Assembly: GCF_947491715.1 (NCBI RefSeq)
Contig: NZ_CANLKR010000019.1
Span: forward strand, 1-64,000
Direction of reading: 5' to 3'
Origin: an uncultured Shewanella sp.
GTDB lineage: Bacteria > Pseudomonadota > Gammaproteobacteria > Enterobacterales > Shewanellaceae
DNA: 64,000 nucleotides
This document shows, piece after piece, positions 63,601 to 64,000 of the stretch. Below the pieces are notes generated by a model that was not told where the DNA came from, made no database searches, and was given only the letters and a program-made list of their open reading frames with translations. The translations under genes and the position numbers were made by a program. Position 1 is the first letter of the stretch, and every line of letters starts with the position of its first letter.

Positions 63601-64000
63601 CCTAGCATCTCCTCAATTTGCTTAATCGCTTCTGCAGTAACAAGGACTTTGTCGAAAGCGATAAGGCTAACTGGATCAATACCAGCAACATCGCGAACGT
63701 CAACTTTGTACAAGTTACGAGCGGCTAAGAATAAGTTTTCGTCAATTTCTGGAGTCACAATCAACACGTCTTGTAATTCCATTGTGTCTAATTTCGCTTT
63801 CAGCTCTTTCGTTTTAGGAGCTTCAACGCCAAATGACTCAACAACAATCAGACGGTCTTGACGTACCAATTCAGAGAAAATGCTTTTCAGCGCTCCGCGG
63901 TACATCTTTTTGTTAACTTTTTGGCTGTGATCCTGTGTTTTAGCAGCGAAAGTTACGCCACCGCCACGCCAGATTGGGCCTTTAACGGTACCGGCACGTG
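63597..64000 (-). CDS. rplD: 50S ribosomal protein L4 (C-terminal part)
   Basis: About 134 codons of rplD are present and run off the right edge. The reading begins inside [20 protein letters not shown], then [20 protein letters not shown], and ends IKQIEEMLG. The N-terminal third lies outside the window, so any start inside this segment is not the real one. In E. coli L4 also represses the S10 operon. Confidence 0.96.
   Translation of the reverse strand, partial: RAGTVKGPIWRGGGVTFAAKTQDHSQKVNKKMYRGALKSIFSELVRQDRLIVVESFGVEAPKTKELKAKLDTMELQDVLIVTPEIDENLFLAARNLYKVDVRDVAGIDPVSLIAFDKVLVTAEAIKQIEEMLG

Overview
The window looks like chromosomal DNA of a marine gammaproteobacterium, most probably Shewanella. 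The evidence is the split cytochrome c maturation locus (ccmABCDE, cytochrome c5/ScyA, ccmI, ccmFGH), NtrB/NtrC and CpxR/CpxA pairs in gammaproteobacterial form, a YqhD/NemR pair, and a complete S10-spc-alpha ribosomal protein block of gammaproteobacterial order. Base composition is AT-leaning, and very AT-rich in several accessory gaps. No rRNA, tRNA or CRISPR array was recognised.

Layout. (1) 0.1-12.3 kb holds core and regulatory genes: a NemR-type repressor with an aldehyde/alcohol reductase; a NarK-type nitrate/nitrite carrier; a DUF4124 protein; ntrB-ntrC behind a textbook NtrC site; three tandem outer-membrane beta-barrel paralogues; and a Spy/CpxP-like protein divergent from cpxR-cpxA with a CpxR box between them. 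A MITE-like element (12277-12560) with perfect terminal inverted repeats follows; a related end lies at bases 1-78. (2) 12.6-23.0 kb holds trmL, a dicarboxylate/amino-acid:cation symporter and the whole ccm/scyA locus. (3) 23.0-51.5 kb is an accessory block between ccmE and the ribosomal genes. It carries two separate type III secretion effector/chaperone pairs: a CesT-like chaperone with an ExoA/diphtheria-type ADP-ribosyltransferase (24.1-26.1 kb), and an SscB-like TPR chaperone with an SseF/SseG-like membrane effector (35.4-36.9 kb). Around them lie drug and sugar transporters, a mannose/fructose catabolic set, rhlE, rarD, transcription regulators, an IS200-like transposase, a decayed gene, a subtilisin-like protease with a likely dedicated chaperone (like Aeromonas ASP/ORF2), a REP-type transposase flanked by direct repeats, and an unfamiliar three-gene operon that may be a nuclease-based defence system. 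(4) 51.5-64.0 kb holds, on the minus strand, rplD (partial) to rplQ, including secY, rpmJ and rpoA, with the expected S10 terminator, spc leader and alpha promoter.

How the genes fit together. The ccm genes assemble c-type cytochromes such as the neighbouring ScyA. NtrBC and Cpx handle nitrogen and envelope stress. The FHS transporter, AGE-family isomerase and PfkB kinase form a short route from an external hexose (probably mannose) to fructose 6-phosphate. The two effector cassettes have no secretion apparatus in the window, so they would depend on a type III system encoded elsewhere. From memory of Shewanella oneidensis MR-1, ccmE lies almost next to rplQ; if so, the roughly 28 kb between them here is insertion or rearrangement material. 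All homology statements come from reading the proteins and from memory of the families; no database search was run.
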